Positions 1 to 7,524 of a DNA stretch of 14,097 bases are shown here, one piece after another. Below the pieces are notes generated by a model. That model made no database searches, was not told where the DNA came from, and worked only from the letters and a program-made list of their open reading frames with translations. Location: NCBI GenBank assembly GCA_014378155.1, contig JACMOF010000184.1:1-14097 (forward strand). Direction: 5' to 3'. Position 1 is the first letter of the stretch; every line of letters starts with the position of its first letter. This DNA is from Caulobacter sp. Its GTDB lineage: Bacteria > Pseudomonadota > Alphaproteobacteria > Caulobacterales > Caulobacteraceae. Both the position numbers and the translations under genes were made by a program.

Positions 1-641
1 ATCAACTGCGCCGCGTTCACCCGCTCGCCGCCTAGCTGCATGACCTCGAGGTGGACATGGTCGGTGATGCCCGGATAGTGCTTTTGCAGGCTCTGGTCCT
101 GTCCGATGATCTGGCCCAGGCGGACCGTCTGGCCAACCTCGACATGGGGCGTCACATAGAAGGCGCGGGCCACGTAGCCCAGGGCGGGATTGGTGATTTC
201 GACGAACCGCAGGTCGCTGTAGCCGGCATAGGCATAGCCGATCTTGGTCACATAGCCGGAAATCGGGGCCTTGATGTTCTGGCCAGGCCTGGCGGTGTAG
301 TCGACGCCTTCGTGGTCGCGTGAACCGCCATCGCGGCGGGCCCCGAAATTCCCATCGCCGAATGCGTCGTGACCCCGGGGCGCCGCGCCGGTGGGATTGG
401 CGAAGTCCGGCGCGCCATCGCCATCGATGTCGGCGCCGCTCCACACCAGTTCCTTGCGCACGGGTACTGGCGGCTTGGCGGCCAAATGATCCAACAGGCG
501 CTGAACGGCCGGCACGGGCGGCGCGCGCGGGGTCGTGTGAGGATTTTCCATCGCCGCCACGACCATCGGTGCGAAGACCAGGGCCAATCCGAGCGCGCCG
601 CGCGCCAGAGGGGCCAATTTCTTCGCGGACGCTGCGTGCAT
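1..641 (-). CDS. Secreted M23-family metallopeptidase, 3' end cut by window edge
   Basis: The reading frame starts with ATG at 641-639 and stays open to the window edge (213 whole codons). The protein begins with a hydrophobic signal or anchor segment (about residues 10-30) and a Pro-rich stretch. An acidic DIDGDGAPDF motif (71-80) follows, resembling a calcium-binding EF-hand/dockerin loop. The rest is a LytM/M23 peptidase domain. The zinc-ligand motifs are visible: HEGVDY (H110, D114) and DHVHLEV (H195, H197). M23 enzymes are zinc endopeptidases that cut peptide cross-links of peptidoglycan or act as divisome and envelope regulators. Both metal motifs are intact, so an active enzyme is likely in the periplasm. 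The ribosome binding site is weak (GAGAGACG upstream). The 264 bp between this gene and hutH (642-905) show no other gene. A second M23 protein lies at 10135-11046. The family call is firm; the substrate is unknown. Confidence 0.9.
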   Translation of the reverse strand, partial: MHAASAKKLAPLARGALGLALVFAPMVVAAMENPHTTPRAPPVPAVQRLLDHLAAKPPVPVRKELVWSGADIDGDGAPDFANPTGAAPRGHDAFGDGNFGARRDGGSRDHEGVDYTARPGQNIKAPISGYVTKIGYAYAGYSDLRFVEITNPALGYVARAFYVTPHVEVGQTVRLGQIIGQDQSLQKHYPGITDHVHLEVMQLGGERVNAAQL

Positions 642-905
642 AGGATCGTCTCTCAAACGCTGTCGGAATCGTTCTCTGGATCTCAGGGGGCTTAGGGGCC
701 AGATAAGGCGAAGACATGACCGGCCAAGTGCGACGGCCTGTCACGTCCGGTGGCGAATGTCCTGAAGCGTTGCTGTGTAACGTGCGGACATCCTGAGCGG
801 CGTCTCCAGAAGTTCCGACGGATGCTTGGTGGTGTGCCGCGAAATCTATCGTCGCCGTTGTGCTAGTGTCGGAAACGAGACTCTGCGCCGAAGCGGTCGG
901 CGAGC

Positions 906-2441
906 CTAGAGCCCTGCCCCCGGCAGTCCGATCGCAGACACCGCCGCGACCACGGCTCCAGACCGCACCAGGGCGTTGGCCGCCTCCATGTCCGGGTGGA
1001 AGTGCCGGTCGTCGTCCAGGTAAGGCACCTGGGCGCGCAACAAACTGCGGACGGCTTCCAGCGCCGGGCTCGAGGTCAGCGGCGCGTGGAAGTCGCAGCC
1101 TTGCACGGCGGCCAGCAGTTCGATGCCGATCACGGCTTCGGCCGCCTCGACCATGGCCAGGACGCGCCGGGCGCCGTGGGCGGCCATCGAGACGTGATCC
1201 TCCTGGTTGGCCGAGGTGGGGATCGAATCGACGCTGGCCGGATAGGCCTTCTGCTTGTTCTCCGACACCAAGGCGGCGGCCGTGACCTGCGGGATCATGA
1301 AGCCTGAATTCAAACCCGGCTTGGGCGTCAGGAAGGCGGGCAGGCCCGAGCAGGCGGGGTCGACCAGCATGGCGATGCGCCGCTCGGCGATCGAGCCGAT
1401 CTCGCAGACGGCCAGGGCGATGATGTCGGCGGCGAAGGCCACGGGCTCGGCATGGAAATTGCCGCCCGACAGCGCCTCGTCGGTGTCGGGAAAGATCAGC
1501 GGATTGTCTGACACGCCGTTGGCCTCGGTGGCCAGGGTCACGGCGGCCTGGCGAAGGATGTCCAAAGCCGCCCCCATCACTTGCGGCTGGCAGCGCAGGC
1601 AGTAGGGGTCCTGCACGCGGGTGTCGCCCTCGCGGTGCGAATCGCGGATCGCCGAGCCGGCCATTAGGTCGCGCAGGGCGGCGGCGGTCTCGATCTGTCC
1701 GGGTTGGCGGCGCAGGGCGTGAATGCGCGGGTCGAAGGGGGTGTCCGAACCCTTGGCGGCTTCGGTCGACAGGGCGCCGGTGACCAGGGCGGATTGGTAC
1801 AGACGCTCGGCGTCGAACAGAGCGGCCAGGGCGTTGGCGGTCGAGAACTGGGTGCCGTTCAGCAGGGCCAGGCCCTCCTTGGGACCCAGGGTCAGGGGTG
1901 TCAGCCCCGCTTGGGCCAGGGCCTGCGCGGCGGGCAGGCGGCGGTCGCCCACGACGATCTCCCCGACCCCGATCATGGCTGCGGCCATGTGGGCCAGCGG
2001 CGCCAGGTCACCCGAGGCGCCGACCGAACCCTGGCAAGGCACGACGGGGGTCAGGCCCTCGATCAGCAGGGCCTCCAGCAGGTCGGTCGTCGCGGGCCGC
2101 ACGCCTGAGGCGCCTTGCGCGAGATTAGCCAGCTTCAGGGCCATCATCAGGCGGACCACCGGAACCGGAGAGGGCGCGCCCGTGCCGGCGGCGTGGGACA
2201 GCACGATGTTGCGCTGCAGGGTCTCGAGATCAGCGTCGCCGATCCGCACGCTGGCCAGCTTCCCAAAGCCGGTATTGACGCCGTAGACCGGCTCGCCCTT
2301 GGCCAGGATCCGCTCGACGGCGGCGGCGCTCCGCGCGATCACCGGCGCCGCGCCCGGATGCAGCCGCGCGGCGGCTCCGCGATAGACGGCCTTCCACTCG
2401 GCGAGGGCGACCTCGCCGGGGTTCAAGACGACGTCGGTCAC
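906..2441 (-). CDS. hutH: Histidine ammonia-lyase (histidase)
   Basis: This enzyme deaminates L-histidine to trans-urocanate and ammonia in the cytoplasm, the first step of histidine breakdown. The 511 residues match the family length. The MIO cofactor triad Ala142-Ser143-Gly144 sits in [14 protein letters not shown]. Residues known to matter in Pseudomonas putida histidase occur at the same numbers: Tyr53, His83, Asn195, Tyr280, Arg283, Phe329 and Glu414. Glu414 (in SANQEDHVS) is typical of histidase and argues against phenylalanine or tyrosine ammonia-lyase. The start codon is GTG (2441-2439), 10 bp after the stop of the 61-aa gene at 2452, so the two are probably co-transcribed. hutU, hutG, hutI and hutC are not in the window on either side, so this copy stands outside a normal hut cluster here. 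Confidence 0.97.
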   Translation of the reverse strand: MTDVVLNPGEVALAEWKAVYRGAAARLHPGAAPVIARSAAAVERILAKGEPVYGVNTGFGKLASVRIGDADLETLQRNIVLSHAAGTGAPSPVPVVRLMMALKLANLAQGASGVRPATTDLLEALLIEGLTPVVPCQGSVGASGDLAPLAHMAAAMIGVGEIVVGDRRLPAAQALAQAGLTPLTLGPKEGLALLNGTQFSTANALAALFDAERLYQSALVTGALSTEAAKGSDTPFDPRIHALRRQPGQIETAAALRDLMAGSAIRDSHREGDTRVQDPYCLRCQPQVMGAALDILRQAAVTLATEANGVSDNPLIFPDTDEALSGGNFHAEPVAFAADIIALAVCEIGSIAERRIAMLVDPACSGLPAFLTPKPGLNSGFMIPQVTAAALVSENKQKAYPASVDSIPTSANQEDHVSMAAHGARRVLAMVEAAEAVIGIELLAAVQGCDFHAPLTSSPALEAVRSLLRAQVPYLDDDRHFHPDMEAANALVRSGAVVAAVSAIGLPGAGL

Positions 2442-2451
2442 GCGCTCTAGC

Positions 2452-2637
2452 CTAACGGGCGCTCAGGTCGGCATAGGCGGCGTCGATGGCTTCATCGCGA
2501 CTGGTCGGATGCTTGGCCAGGCGGTCCTTGGCGGCTTCGGCCACGGCGTCGGCGCGGGCGGGCGTCAGCTTGGCCAGGTAGCGGTGGGCCTTCAGCTTTT
2601 GGTCGACGGTGACGCCGCGCTTGATCGTGTCGGTCAT
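2452..2637 (-). CDS. Unknown 61-residue protein upstream of hutH
   Basis: A short reading frame with a very strong ribosome binding site (AAGGAGG, 7 nt before the ATG) that ends 10 bp before the hutH GTG. The strong site and tight spacing make it a real gene and an operon partner of hutH. The product is a soluble, highly charged, mostly helical peptide rich in Ala, Lys, Arg and Asp. It has no Cys, Trp, signal peptide or membrane segment. The middle ([20 protein letters not shown]) looks like one or two amphipathic helices. I recognise no family. A regulator or accessory factor of the downstream enzyme is possible only from position. The SDR gene ends 44 bp upstream on the same strand. Confidence 0.8.
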   Translation of the reverse strand: MTDTIKRGVTVDQKLKAHRYLAKLTPARADAVAEAAKDRLAKHPTSRDEAIDAAYADLSAR

Positions 2638-2641
2638 GAAA

Positions 2642-2658
2642 GCCTCCTTGAATGAGGC
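2642..2658 (-). promoter_or_regulatory. Possible hairpin covering the ribosome binding site of the 61-aa gene
   Basis: On the minus-strand transcript GCCTC, a 7-nt loop and GAGGC can pair. The right arm contains most of the AAGGAGG ribosome binding site of the 61-aa gene. The stem is only 5 bp, so this is a modest candidate for translational control or an accident of a strong GGAGG sequence. Confidence 0.25.
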
Positions 2659-2681
2659 GCTGGTCTACAGCCTTGGGACGC

Positions 2682-3443
2682 CTAAAGGAACTGTCCGTCG
2701 TCCACCGTGAATTCCGATCCCGTCACCGCGCGCGCGGCGTCGGAGCAAAGGTAGAGCGCCAGGGCTTCCAGGTCGGAGGTCTCCAGCAACCGCCGGCGCG
2801 GAAACCCGGCCATCAGCTTCTGGCCGCCTTCGCTGTCGAACCAGTCGGCGTTGATCTCGGTCCTGATGTAGCCAGGACATAGGACATTGACGTTGATCCC
2901 CTTGCGAGCCCACTCGCGGGCCAGGCTCTTGCCCATGTGGGCGACTGCCGCCTTGGAGGTGACATAGGCGGTCAGGCCGGGCAGCACATGGCGCGCGCCG
3001 ATCGAGGCGACCAGCAGGATGCGCCCGCGCTGGCTTGAGGGGCTGCCGGCCTTGATCATCCGCCGAGCGCCTTCGCGGGCGGTCAGGAAGGCCCCGCGGG
3101 TATTGACGGCCTGGACCCTGTCGAAGTCGTCGATGCTGATGTCGAGCGCCGAGCCATGGAGGCTGATGCCGGCGTTGGCGATCACCGATTCCGGCGGCCC
3201 GAACGCGGCTTCTATCGCGTCATAGCCGGCGATGACTGCGGCCTCGTCCTCGACATCCATGGCGAAGGCCTGGGCGGTCCCGCCGTCGGCGGTGATCTGG
3301 GCGACCAGCTCGGCCAGCTTGTCGACGCGGCGGGCGGCGGCCGCGACCCTGGCCCCGGCTCTGGCGGCGGCCCGGGCAAGGTCGGCGCCGATGCCCGACG
3401 AGGCGCCGGTGATCAGGATCGTGCGGCCGGCGAGGGTGGTCAT
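2682..3443 (-). CDS. Short-chain dehydrogenase/reductase (classical SDR)
   Basis: A 253-residue NAD(P)-dependent oxidoreductase of normal classical-SDR length. The N-terminal Rossmann motif TGASSGIG is at 12-19 and NAG at 90-92. The catalytic tetrad is readable as Asn114, Ser147, Tyr160 and Lys164 (YVTSK). Arg38-Arg39 at the end of the second strand suggest preference for NADP(H), by the general SDR rule. The C-terminus (TGSEFTVDDGQF) is typical. There is no signal peptide, so it is cytoplasmic. ATG at 3443 has AAGGA 6 nt upstream. The substrate cannot be read from sequence. It lies between the glycosidase operon (upstream, same strand) and the 61-aa/hutH pair, so oxidation of a released sugar such as L-fucose is conceivable but only a positional guess. 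Confidence 0.93.
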   Translation of the reverse strand: MTTLAGRTILITGASSGIGADLARAAARAGARVAAAARRVDKLAELVAQITADGGTAQAFAMDVEDEAAVIAGYDAIEAAFGPPESVIANAGISLHGSALDISIDDFDRVQAVNTRGAFLTAREGARRMIKAGSPSSQRGRILLVASIGARHVLPGLTAYVTSKAAVAHMGKSLAREWARKGINVNVLCPGYIRTEINADWFDSEGGQKLMAGFPRRRLLETSDLEALALYLCSDAARAVTGSEFTVDDGQFL

Positions 3444-3454
3444 GGCGTTTCCTT

Positions 3455-3483
3455 TTTACGGCAGTCTGGAAGGCTGCCGTAAA
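3455..3483. promoter_or_regulatory. Perfect 10-bp inverted repeat next to the SDR ribosome binding site
   Basis: TTTACGGCAG (3455-3464) and CTGCCGTAAA (3474-3483) are perfect complements separated by 9 nt. On the minus strand the repeat ends directly at the AAGGA ribosome binding site of the SDR gene. Neither strand has a T-run after the stem, so it does not look like an intrinsic terminator. It could be an operator for a dimeric repressor or a leader hairpin affecting SDR translation. Confidence 0.5.
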
Positions 3484-3506
3484 GGGCGTCAATGGCCTCT
3501 GGCGAT

Positions 3507-3536
3507 AAGGTCCTCCCCCACGGGGTGGAGGACCTT
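3507..3536 (-). terminator. Strong hairpin immediately after the fucosidase stop codon
   Basis: AAGGTCCTCC (3507-3516) pairs perfectly with GGAGGACCTT (3527-3536), with a 10-nt GC-rich middle that can extend the stem. The fucosidase TAA (3539-3537) abuts it. On the minus strand only two T residues follow, so as a rho-independent terminator it is weak. On the plus strand it is followed by TTTT, but no plus-strand gene ends here. It may instead stabilise the 3' end of the operon mRNA or be a REP-like unit, since its CCTCCCCC core resembles other alphaproteobacterial extragenic repeats. Confidence 0.5.
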
Positions 3537-5162
3537 TTAAGCCAATCCCGGCCCCGAGATCTTCAGCACCGGCGTGAAGGCCGGCCGTGCGCTGGGCAGC
3601 GTGACCCACAAACCTTCGCCGTCTCGCACGAACGGCAGCGGATCGCCGCCGCCCAGCAACTCCACCCGCCGCACCTCGCCGGCGCTGGTCGGACCGGACG
3701 TCGCCAGGCTCTCGATTACCAGCTCGCCCGTCGGCCAGGCCATCGGCATCGCGTAGAGCTCGCCGGCCCTGGTCGTGAACCGGATGTCGGCCGCCTCGAA
3801 CGGCTTGGCGTCGCCTTCGTTCTGCATGCCTTCGATCAGCTTGGTTGGGCCCTCGCCGAAGATTCGCCAGGGCCGCGAGGCGTAGATGGCCGGGCCGTTG
3901 ACGGCGATCCAGCTGGCCATGCCTTCCAGCACCTTCTCTTCCTTGTCGTCGATCGTGCCGTCGCCGCGCTGGGGGATGGAGACCATCAGGCAGCCGTTCT
4001 TGCTGACCACGTCGATCAGCCGCTGGATCACGTCCTGGGCGCTCTTGTAGCCGTCGCGATCGTAGAGGCTGCGGTCATAGTGCCAACTTCCGATACAGGT
4101 GTCGGTCTGCCATGGCTCGGGCCGAAGGCGGTCGGAAAAGCCGCGCTCGACGTCCTCGACGATGCCCCGGCGCTGCAGCGGGCTCAGCTTCTTGCCGGTC
4201 ACCACGACGTCGCTCGCACCATGCCAGGCGCGAGCCTGATTGTAATAATGGGCCGTCGCCGACAGCCCGGCCCAGCCCAACGGCAGGGTATAGTTGTCGA
4301 AATAGACCAGGTCGGGCCGATAGCGATCGACCAGGTCGTTCTGCCGGGCCAGCCAGTTCCGGACAAAGCCGGGATTGTTTGGCGGCGGGGTCTCGATCCA
4401 TTCGCCGTCGTGGGCGTCATGCCAGGCGTTGGCGGCCTTGATGCTGTCCATCCCATCGGGGATCAGCATGTTGCGGCCAGTGTAGAGCTCCTGTGGGTCG
4501 AGGCCCTGCCACCACTGGCCCTTGCCATCGGCCTTGGTCAGGCGGAAGGCGTCGTAGCGTTGGCCCTCCAGCTGACCCTCGGCGTCATAGCCATAGGCGG
4601 TCTGCCACCAGTGCCAGGCATGGGCCGAATGGTTGGAGACGCCGAACCGCATGCCGTGGGCGCGCGCGACCTTCTCCCAGGTCCCGACGATGTCGCGGCC
4701 CGGCCCCACGCGGGTGGCGTTCCAGGCGTGGTGGCGGCTGGCGAACATGTCGAAATTGTCGTGATGGTTGGCCATCGACATGAAGTAGCGGGCCCCGGCG
4801 GCCTGGTACTTCTTCATCAGGCCATCAGGATCCCAGCGCTCGGCCTTCCAGCGGCCGATCAACTCCATGAAGCCGAATTTGGTGGGGTGACCGTAGGTCC
4901 TGACGTGGTGTTCGTAGAACGGATTGCCCTGGATATACATCTGGCGGCCGTACCAGTCGCCGTACTCCGGCACGCATTGCGGACCCCAGTGCGACCAGAT
5001 GCCCAGCTTGGCGTCGCGGAACCAGTCGGGGGTCTCGTAACGCTCGGCCAGCGATTCCCAGCTGGGTTGGAAGCGGCCCTTCGCGCCCGCGAGGGCGGGG
5101 CCGGCCGAGGCGGCCAGGCCGGCGGCGCCGAGGTTCAAAAGGTCGCGGCGGTTGACGGTCAT
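3537..5162 (-). CDS. Tat-exported alpha-L-fucosidase, GH29 family
   Basis: The 541-residue product belongs to glycoside hydrolase family 29, retaining enzymes that remove terminal alpha-L-fucose from glycans. The N-terminus has a twin-arginine signal (NRRDLLNLG, Arg5-Arg6, then an Ala/Gly-rich core and PALA cleavage region), so export to the periplasm via Tat is expected. Family features seen are GIWSHWGP (His58), the NHHDNFDMF motif (His133-His134) and PDLVYFDNY, whose Asp289 fits the catalytic nucleophile. The acid/base residue cannot be assigned safely because it varies in GH29. An in-frame TTG at 5174 would add four residues. ATG at 5162 is preferred because GAGGA sits 7 nt upstream and it gives a compact Tat n-region. 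It begins 8 bp after the GH74 stop codon, so the two genes form an operon. Confidence 0.92.
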   Translation of the reverse strand: MTVNRRDLLNLGAAGLAASAGPALAGAKGRFQPSWESLAERYETPDWFRDAKLGIWSHWGPQCVPEYGDWYGRQMYIQGNPFYEHHVRTYGHPTKFGFMELIGRWKAERWDPDGLMKKYQAAGARYFMSMANHHDNFDMFASRHHAWNATRVGPGRDIVGTWEKVARAHGMRFGVSNHSAHAWHWWQTAYGYDAEGQLEGQRYDAFRLTKADGKGQWWQGLDPQELYTGRNMLIPDGMDSIKAANAWHDAHDGEWIETPPPNNPGFVRNWLARQNDLVDRYRPDLVYFDNYTLPLGWAGLSATAHYYNQARAWHGASDVVVTGKKLSPLQRRGIVEDVERGFSDRLRPEPWQTDTCIGSWHYDRSLYDRDGYKSAQDVIQRLIDVVSKNGCLMVSIPQRGDGTIDDKEEKVLEGMASWIAVNGPAIYASRPWRIFGEGPTKLIEGMQNEGDAKPFEAADIRFTTRAGELYAMPMAWPTGELVIESLATSGPTSAGEVRRVELLGGGDPLPFVRDGEGLWVTLPSARPAFTPVLKISGPGLA

Positions 5163-5170
5163 GGCGATCC

Positions 5171-7402
5171 TCAATGTGAAGCCGGCGACGGATCGCCATA
5201 GACGACGCCCCGGCCATGGACGCCGAGATAGACCCGGCCGAACCGCGCCGGATCGCCGGTCAGGGCCCGGACCTCGGCGAAGCCCCAGCGCTCGTCATTG
5301 AGCTTGAGCCAGGTCTTGCCGACGTCATCGGAGCGGAACACCCCTTCGGCGCCCTCGACCTTGCCCCAGATGAACACCGCCGGGTGGGCCTGGCCCGGCG
5401 CGGCCTTGCCGAAGCCGACCAGGCCGGCGTCATCGACGCCCGCGAGGCGCTTGAAGCTGTCGCCGCCGTTTGTGGAGCGCATCAGGCCCTGGCGGGTCGG
5501 CAACCAGACCTCGCCCTCGATGCCAGGAACGGCCTTGAGCGGCGCGCCGTCGGGCAGGTCGCGGGAAACGACCTTGAAAGCCTCGCCGCCGTCGGTGCTG
5601 GCCAGCACCGCGCCCTGGGCGGCGTCATAGACGTAGAACCGCAGAGGGTTCACGCGATCGGAGGCCGGGGTGAAGTTGGGCTGGTCACCGGCCGTGACGC
5701 CTTGGACCGGCCGCCAGGTCCTGCCCTGATCGCTGGAGACGTAGGGGCCAGCCTTGCGCATGGCCCAGACCATCCGCGTCCCGTCGGCCGACAGGGCGAT
5801 GCGGCCGGTCTCCTTGCTCGCGTCGCGCGGCGGGGCGCTTGCGAAAGCCTTCCAGCTCTTGCCTCCGTCGGTCGAGCGGAAGCCGCCGGTCGGGGTCGGG
5901 TCGCTGGTTCGCACCATCACGTCGGGCGAGAGGGCGGCGTAGTCGAGGCCGCGATTGGTGCCGCCATTGGGCTCGAAATAGCGGCTGGCCGCAACGGCGG
6001 TCAGGTCGTCGTGACGGAAACCGCCGATGTCGCCGATCGTGCTGACCACTGGCGCACCACCTGGCGGACTGACGAGCTCCAGCGGCACGGTCTCTTCCAG
6101 ACCCTCGTCGTCGAACCGCCAGTCGGTGCGGCCACTGTGATCGGCCTCGGTCAGGTTCTTCGTCCGCCACAGGCCATAGCCGGTGACATAGATCGCCTCG
6201 TCGGGGTTGGTCGGGTCGATGTCGATGTCGCCGATCCAGTGGCCAAACTCCCGGCCCGGCTTGCTGGACAGGTGATCGACCCAGGTCGCGCGGCCGACAT
6301 CGTGGTGGGCCTTGGCGCGCAGGGCCTTCCAGCTCTTGCCGTCGTCGATGCTGCGGAACACCTCGTCGCCGACCGCCCAGCGGTCGAGGGTCGAGACCAC
6401 GATCACGCCGGGATGGGCCGGGTCGAGGCTAAGGCCGCCATAGCCGAAGACGTCACCGCCCTCGGGCTTGAGCGGGGTGATGTCGGTCCAGGCGCCGGTG
6501 TCGGGGTCCAGCCGCCAGACCGCGCCGTGGGTCACGCCGTTGGGGCCCAGGCCATTGCCATAGGCCACATAGGCCGCGCCCTTGGTGTCGATCGCCAGGT
6601 GATGGGGGACCAGGCCCTTCGGCTGGCCGGTCACGAGGCCCCAGGTTGAGCCGCCGTCGGTGCTGACCAGCAGGCCGCCGCCATGCTCGCTGGCCACGCC
6701 GGCATAGAGGATCGCGGTGTCGCCGGTCTTGGTTTTCAACGCCGGATCAAAGGCCACCAGGGTGACATGCAAGCGGGGAAAGGCCTCGACCCGCGCCCAG
6801 GTCGCGCCGTGGTTCCCGCTGCGATAGAGGCCATCCTTGGCGCCCAGGAACAGCACCGCGCCGTTCTGGGGACCGACCATCAGCCGCCCGCCAGTGTTGC
6901 GGCCGTCCTCGTTGCCACCGATCTTCACCGGCAGTTCGGCCTTGGTCCAGGTCGCGCCGCGATCGACGGAGGCCAACACCGCGCCGGCCCGCGCATAGGG
7001 GCCGGTATATTCGCCGGCCGCCATGTAGAGGCGGTCGGGGTCTTGTGGATCGACCGCCAAGCTGAGCGCGCCGGCAAGCTGGTTGTCGGCTCGCTTGAGG
7101 GCGTCATTCAGGGCGACCCAGGTGTTGGTCGCCCGGTCAAAGCGATAGGCTCCGCCGATGTCGGTGCGAGCATAGACCAGCCCCTTTTCGGTGGGGTGAT
7201 AGACGACGCCACTGACGAAGCCGCCGCCAAGGATCTCCGCACTGCGCCAGACGTAGGGTGTACTGACCGGCGAGGCGGAGAGGGCGGGCGGGGCGAGGGC
7301 CAGCACACCGGCGGTCGCCGCCAGGGCGAGGATGGATTTGACCCGGCACGACGGGCGAGGTCTCCACGCACTGGCCAAAATCCAGGCTCGAAAACCACGC
7401 AT
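5171..7402 (-). CDS. Secreted GH74-like xyloglucanase (BNR/Asp-box beta-propeller protein)
   Basis: The 743 residues show the hallmarks of glycoside hydrolase family 74, inverting endo- or exo-acting xyloglucanases built from two seven-bladed propellers. The N-terminal family signature GGGFVSGVVYHP is followed by YARTDIGGAYR (Asp81, expected catalytic base position). The second-propeller motif STIGDIGGFRHDDL carries Asp458, expected catalytic acid. At least nine Asp-box repeats occur, for example STDGGSTW, SIDDGKSW, STDGGKSW, SSDQGRTW and SDDVGKTW. A Sec signal is present, with a hydrophobic core at about 23-38 and cleavage near ALSA/S. Its n-region of about 22 residues is unusually long. ATG at 7402 has GGGGAG upstream. 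No carbohydrate-binding module is appended. It is first gene of an operon with the GH29 fucosidase and diverges from a GH3 gene. This fits attack on a fucosylated xyloglucan. Other Asp-box functions cannot be excluded. Confidence 0.92.
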   Translation of the reverse strand: MRGFRAWILASAWRPRPSCRVKSILALAATAGVLALAPPALSASPVSTPYVWRSAEILGGGFVSGVVYHPTEKGLVYARTDIGGAYRFDRATNTWVALNDALKRADNQLAGALSLAVDPQDPDRLYMAAGEYTGPYARAGAVLASVDRGATWTKAELPVKIGGNEDGRNTGGRLMVGPQNGAVLFLGAKDGLYRSGNHGATWARVEAFPRLHVTLVAFDPALKTKTGDTAILYAGVASEHGGGLLVSTDGGSTWGLVTGQPKGLVPHHLAIDTKGAAYVAYGNGLGPNGVTHGAVWRLDPDTGAWTDITPLKPEGGDVFGYGGLSLDPAHPGVIVVSTLDRWAVGDEVFRSIDDGKSWKALRAKAHHDVGRATWVDHLSSKPGREFGHWIGDIDIDPTNPDEAIYVTGYGLWRTKNLTEADHSGRTDWRFDDEGLEETVPLELVSPPGGAPVVSTIGDIGGFRHDDLTAVAASRYFEPNGGTNRGLDYAALSPDVMVRTSDPTPTGGFRSTDGGKSWKAFASAPPRDASKETGRIALSADGTRMVWAMRKAGPYVSSDQGRTWRPVQGVTAGDQPNFTPASDRVNPLRFYVYDAAQGAVLASTDGGEAFKVVSRDLPDGAPLKAVPGIEGEVWLPTRQGLMRSTNGGDSFKRLAGVDDAGLVGFGKAAPGQAHPAVFIWGKVEGAEGVFRSDDVGKTWLKLNDERWGFAEVRALTGDPARFGRVYLGVHGRGVVYGDPSPASH

Positions 7403-7422
7403 TATTCCACTCCCCGGATTTT

Positions 7423-7437
7423 ATTTGTCACACAAAT
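7423..7437. promoter_or_regulatory. Inverted repeat upstream of the GH74 gene
   Basis: ATTTGT and ACAAAT flank a CAC spacer, giving a 15-bp dyad. It lies 20 bp before the GH74 start codon, just upstream of its GGGGAG ribosome binding site. It could be an operator or part of the GH74 leader. It is short and AT-rich, so chance is possible. Confidence 0.35.
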
Positions 7438-7469
7438 TAGACCGTGTATGCATCGTCGTCGAGCTATTA

Positions 7470-7481
7470 GATACCGGTACC
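7470..7481. promoter_or_regulatory. LacI-type operator-like site (TACCGGTA core) in GH74/GH3 divergent region
   Basis: GATACCGGTACC contains the perfect 8-bp palindrome TACCGGTA (7472-7479), with a further matching G/C pair at the ends. CG-centred palindromes of this kind are typical of LacI-family sugar regulators. It lies near the middle of the 150-bp region between two divergent glycosidase operons, where a shared repressor site would be expected. No regulator gene is in the window. Confidence 0.45.
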
Positions 7482-7512
7482 AAGATTGCCGGATCGACCT
7501 CGGCGTGCGACT

Positions 7513-7524
7513 GACAACGTTGTC
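7513..7524. promoter_or_regulatory. Perfect 12-bp palindrome, LacI-type operator candidate upstream of GH3 gene
   Basis: GACAACGTTGTC is a perfect CG-centred 12-bp palindrome ending 28 bp before the GH3 start codon. An overlapping pair TGCGAC/GTCGCA (7506-7511 and 7522-7527) adds symmetry with a centre shifted by 2 bp. The form matches known LacI-family operators, which would place a repressor over the GH3 promoter or its early transcript. I could not identify convincing -35/-10 boxes around it. Confidence 0.55.

Noticed and set aside
642..905. Possible small genes or RNA in the 264-bp gap between the left M23 gene and hutH
   Set aside because: Only very short open frames without ribosome binding sites and no strong stem-loops; treated as the M23 upstream region.
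5163..5174. TTG start adding four residues to the fucosidase
   Set aside because: It would overlap the GH74 stop, lacks a good ribosome binding site, and the ATG at 5162 gives a normal Tat signal with GAGGA upstream.
3492..5201. Long plus-strand open frame opposite the GH29 gene
   Set aside because: It is an antisense shadow caused by high GC. The minus frame carries clear GH29 motifs and a Tat signal; the plus frame has no recognisable domain.
5216..6649. Long plus-strand open frame opposite the GH74 gene
   Set aside because: Antisense to nine Asp-box repeats and both GH74 catalytic motifs; low-complexity composition and no ribosome binding site.
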